From Tamarix chinensis (lineage: Eukaryota > Streptophyta > Magnoliopsida > Caryophyllales > Tamaricaceae): a stretch of DNA of 64,000 nt. The number at the start of each line of letters is the position of its first letter. Positions within the stretch are counted from its first letter, which is position 1. The position numbers and the translations under genes are program-made. The notes under the pieces are model-generated. The model was not told the DNA's origin. It was given only the letters and a program-made list of their open reading frames with translations, and did no database searches. The DNA is taken from positions 40,715,086 through 40,779,085 of the forward strand of contig CM060174.1 of NCBI GenBank assembly GCA_030549775.1, in the 5' to 3' direction. Of the stretch, positions 60,701 to 64,000 are shown piece after piece.

Positions 60701-61925
60701 GTTTTCTTATATTAAAATGTTATATGCTAAGGATTATGATTTTAAGGAATTATATAAGAATTGTGAAACTACTGCCCAAGGGAGTATTATATTTTTTATG
60801 GATATTTTTTTAAGGAAAATAGGTTTTGTATACACAATTGTTCATATAGAGGGTTATTAATTCAGGAAGCACATAATGGAGGTTTAATGGCACATTTAGG
60901 TTTTCGAAAGACTTTGGATGTATTAGTTGATCATTTTTATTGCCCTCATATGAAAAAGGATGTATTAAATTATTGTGTGAATTGTGTGGCTTGTAAACAT
61001 GCTAAGTCCACCTATAAACCATTTGGGTTGTATACTCCATTACCAATTCCTACCCAGCCATGGGCTGATATTTCTTTAGATTTTGTTTTGGGATTACCTA
61101 GAACTAATAAGGCTATCATGGTTGTAGTAAAATGGCACATTTCATACCTTGTAATAAAACTAATGATGTTGTAATTGTGGCAGACATATTCTTTTGACAC
61201 ATAGTTAAATTACATGGTGTACCTCGAACCATAGTGTCTGATAGGGATGTTAAGTTTTTAACTCATTTTTGGAAGGTATTATGGGATAAGTTGGGAACTA
61301 AACTTTTATTTTCAACTACTAGTCATCGTCAAACTAATGGACAATCAGAAGTAGTAAATAGGACTTTAGGTAGCATGTTAAGAGTTATACTTGGGAAGAA
61401 TCTTAAATAATGGGAAGCTATATTACCGCAGGTAGAATTTGCTTATAATAGTACTTTACATTCTACAACTAAGAAAATTCCTTTTGAAATTGTATATGGA
61501 TTTAATCCACTAACTCCACCTGATTTAATTCCTTTACCTAGTTCTGAATTACATGATTTTGATGCTGAGTCTCGTGCAGAAAAGATAAAAAAATTAAATG
61601 AATCTGTAAGTCAACAAATTAATAAAAGAGTTCAACAAATGGCCAAGGTTTCCAATAAAAGAAGACGGAAAATTGTTTTTCTACCTGGAGATTTAGTTTG
61701 GGTATATCCTAGAAAATAGCGTTTTCCAACACTTAGGAAATCTAAATTGGATCCTAAAGGTGATGGACCTTTTACTATGTTAGAAAGGATTAATGATAAT
61801 GCCTATAAAGCTGATTTGCCTGCTAAATTTGGTAATATAAGTAATTCTTTTAAAGTCTCTGACTTAAGTCCTTTTGCTAGAATCATGAAGGTTTCAAAGA
61901 AAAAACCCCACCAAGAAGGGGGGGA
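60701..61925 (+). pseudogene. Integrase of element C
   Basis: Zinc region: GGLMAHLGFRKTLDVLVDHF and CVNCVACKHAK (60,872-61,001). First catalytic Asp in WADISLDFVLGLPRT (61,051-61,095); after a frameshift near 61,125, the second in [15 protein letters not shown] (about 61,230-61,275) and the Glu in [12 protein letters not shown] (61,332-61,367). The GPF-type module GPFTMLERINDNAYKADLPA follows and the C-terminus NSFKVSDLSP leads to HQEGGDD, whose codons overlap the polypurine tract. Stops in ADIFF-stop-H, NLK-stop-WEA and RK-stop-RFP, and the frameshift, inactivate it. Confidence 0.85.
61913..61925 (+). other. Polypurine tract of element C
   Basis: AAGAAGGGGGGGA directly before the 3' LTR start TGATGTAC. 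It doubles as codons near the integrase C-terminus. Confidence 0.85.
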
Positions 61926-62812
61926 TGATGTACATCTCAATAATTTTTATTTAGATAATTTTGTTGGTTGTTGTGATTTGCATTATACATATAATTATTT
62001 CTATTATTATGTGAATAATTAGGAAAACTCAAATAAATGGAAATGGAGCATGTTTTTGGCTACTATAAGTGATTGTTGCTGGTTTCTGATGTTTTTGATA
62101 TGGAAATTGCTATATAAATTGGTTTTTGCTTTTGTTAATATCAGTGAGGGAAATTATTATTCCTATATGATGCATTCGCCGACAAATCATAGCTAATGGG
62201 ATTAAGTAGGCTGCATGTTTAGCCACTCGACCCATAATTGGGTTAGAAGGATTACAGATTATGCAACCCTTAATTTCCACAATTAGCTACATAATTTAGC
62301 TTATGGGAGATTAATTGTAATATATTAATTACTTTGGGAATAATTGTAATTCTTTATATTTGGGCTAAATAGTTATAGTCAGCACCAATAATTATGTGTA
62401 CATTGGGCTGATTGGTGTGAGGCTTTATTCAGTCAGGCCAACTGTCTGTGTTTGTTTGGTATATGTATACGCATATATAGGGGGAATACGGAGCATGTAC
62501 ACAACTTTAAACAGAAATACATTTTGGCGCAGACTATTATTTTTCTCTCTCTCTGGAATTCTCTCTCGAGCTCAGTCTCAGCCTCTCAAAGCTCTCTCTC
62601 TCTCTCTCTCTCACTCTTCTCTACTTAATTCTTCTTGCTTGATTCACCATATCTGTGATAAATCTCAGTTACCGTTGATTATCACCTACGCTCTGAGTTT
62701 ATTTGATATTCCTTCGGTTTGAATCTGTAGGTTGATCTATCTCTATAATGTCGAACACAATGCTCGACTTATGGTCCGGTGTTTTTCTTCAAAACCCAAC
62801 AAGGTTTCTTCA
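61926..62812 (+). repeat. Element C 3' LTR, 887 bp
   Basis: Aligns with 55,815-56,674 along its whole length, with many substitutions and a longer CT-rich tract (62,562-62,615). Starts TGATGTACATCTC, ends AGGTTTCTTCA. Confidence 0.9.
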
Positions 62813-62817
62813 TATTG

Positions 62818-64000
62818 GAGAAAAGTTTAATGAGAGACAAACTAATCCATGAAGGTGACGAAGAAGCATCTACTTATGTTACCATCCCTAAAGAAGATCG
62901 TGCTTATGCAGAATGATTAGGTGTAGTGACCTCAATTGAAAGAGAATTGTATGGCTCATCATGTATGGAAAAGCTGCACCGAAGTTAGAGACAAAACCTC
63001 TCCCTTCCTCTTCTAGGTATGAATTTATATACTCCAAAGGTGAATATCCTATCATTGTAAATGCTCTCCCAATTAAAAAAAAAGTTGAAAAATTACTTAA
63101 GGTCCTTAGGTTGCACAAATATGCCATAGGATATTCCATTAAAGACATAAAAGGTATAAACACTTCATTTTGTATGCATCCCATTTTATTAGAAGAATGA
63201 CATAATTCTTCCATTAAGCATCAAAGGGTTAAACCCAAACATGAAGGAGGTCATGAAAAAGGATGTGTTTAAGCTCCTACATGCAGGAATTATTTACCCT
63301 ATCTCAAAAAGTGAGTGGGTAAGCCCAATTTAGGTTGTACCTAAAAAAGGGGCCATGACTATCATAAGAAATAAGAAAAATGAACTAATCCCTACAAGAA
63401 TGGTCACTAGATGGCGTGTGTGTATTGACTATAGGATGTTAAATAAAGCCATCCAAAAGGATCATTTTTCCTTTCCTTTTATTGATCAGATGTTGGAAAG
63501 GTTAGCTAGGCACTCTTATTTCTATTATCTAGATGGATATTTAGGATTCTTTCAAATCTCTATTCACCCTAGTGATCAAGAAAAAACAATGTTTACATAC
63601 CCATATGGTACTTTTGCTTATAGGAGAATGCCATTTTGTTTATGTAATACCCCTAGCCCCTTTTTAATGTTGTATGATGTCTGTATTCTCCAATTTTATC
63701 GAAAATATTATGGAAGTGTTTATGGATGGTTTCTCTGTTATGGCACCACCTTTGATGATTCCCTCAATAATCTTGCTAAGGTCTTAAAACGATGTAAAGA
63801 GGTAAACCTTGTTCTTAACTGGGAATAGTGTCATTTTATGGTACAAGAAGGCATTGTTCTAGGTCACTTAATATCCAATAGGGGGATTGAAGTTGATAGG
63901 GAAAATTTTGAAATTATTGCTAAAATGCCTCTCGAACTAATGTCACAGGTGTTTGGAGTTTTCTGGGCCATGCTAGATTCTATAGGTAGCTCATAAAAGG
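62818..64000 (+). pseudogene. Linker and reverse transcriptase of element A (open at window end)
   Basis: Downstream of element C, frames read HEGDEEASTYVTIPKEDRAY, then KVEKLLKVLRLHKYAIGYSI and INTSFCMHPILLEE (63,097-63,198), the Athila/Tat segment just before RT. RT reads SEWVSPI, stop, VVPKKG (about 63,312-63,350), TRWRVCIDYRMLNKAIQKDH, FLSF/FIDQMLERLARHSYFY, LDGYLGFFQIS (63,530-63,560) and YPYGTFAYRRMPFCLCNTP. The catalytic motif, normally FMDD, reads VFMDGFSVM near 63,718-63,744 (second Asp to Gly). A frameshift near 63,670 and later stops follow. The window ends about 120 codons after the active site. Confidence 0.8.

Larger units (their letters stand above)
55815..62812 (+). mobile_element. 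Element C: Ty3/gypsy retrotransposon, about 7.0 kb, inserted in element A
   Basis: Complete structure: LTRs of 860 and 887 bp, Met-tRNA primer site, gag, protease, RT, RNase H, integrase, polypurine tract. Target duplication is CATTG (55,810-55,814) versus TATTG (62,813-62,817), one base changed. The lineage is shared with D and E ([46 protein letters not shown]), probably chromovirus of Galadriel type, though no chromodomain was recognised. Several stops and frameshifts, and a changed RT active site, make it inactive. It is older than element B judging by the LTR differences. Confidence 0.9.
29127..64000 (+). mobile_element. Element A: Athila/Tat-like retrotransposon, interrupted twice, open at window end
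   Basis: Parts in order: 5' LTR (29,127-30,242), tRNA-Asp-type primer site, gag (to 31,363), insertion of element B, rest of gag and linker (54,553-55,195), protease (55,196-55,814), insertion of element C, then linker and RT (62,818-64,000). The gag motif NFELKP...RLFPFS..DKVMAWLQSLP, the protease motif GACVSLMPLSIYKKL and the RT motif DGYLGFFQI are those of the Athila/Tat/Ogre group of Ty3/gypsy. RNase H, integrase, any env-like region and the 3' LTR lie beyond the window. Stops and frameshifts occur throughout. Confidence 0.8.

Overview
This window is plant nuclear DNA made almost entirely of LTR retrotransposons at different stages of decay. I found no host gene, tRNA or rRNA gene. Three things point to a flowering plant with a repeat-rich genome, probably in heterochromatin: Ty3/gypsy families typical of plants (Tekay/Del-like, Athila/Tat-like and a third lineage, possibly Galadriel-like), primer-binding sites for plant initiator-Met and Asp tRNAs, and AT-rich background broken by GC-rich LTR islands. 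The species cannot be named from this sequence. Clade names come from remembered protein motifs and are tentative.

Layout. 1-815 is an LTR on the minus strand cut by the window edge; 9,468-10,340 is a solo LTR of the same family with a perfect 5-bp target duplication. Between them is AT-rich DNA with a 240-bp Tourist-like MITE (6,540-6,779) and traces of older LTRs. 11,140-17,940 is an old, heavily mutated gypsy element on the plus strand (element D). About 19,570-24,010 is a related, somewhat younger element on the minus strand (element E). About 25,640-29,126 is a minus-strand Athila/Tat-like derivative with a gag tail but no pol (element F). From about 29,127 to beyond the window end lies one long Athila/Tat-like element on the plus strand (element A), interrupted twice.

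The first interruption (31,369-54,547, minus strand) is the main feature: a tandem dimer of a Tekay/Del-like chromovirus (element B) arranged LTR-internal-LTR-internal-LTR. It is bounded by one 5-bp target duplication (CAATA) that splits a gag codon stretch of A. Both internal regions are 4,975 bp and nearly identical, and share the same frameshift and two stop codons. The middle LTR is a mosaic: its left part matches the right-hand LTR, its right part matches the left-hand LTR, with the switch between 43,075 and 43,863. This is what unequal crossing-over between the two LTRs of one inserted element would leave.

The second interruption (55,815-62,812, plus strand) is element C, from the same lineage as D and E, inserted between the protease and reverse transcriptase of A. 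Inferred order: A inserted first; C and B then inserted independently into A; B was duplicated last. B kept long readable frames, while A, C, D and E carry many stops and frameshifts. No element looks able to move by itself.
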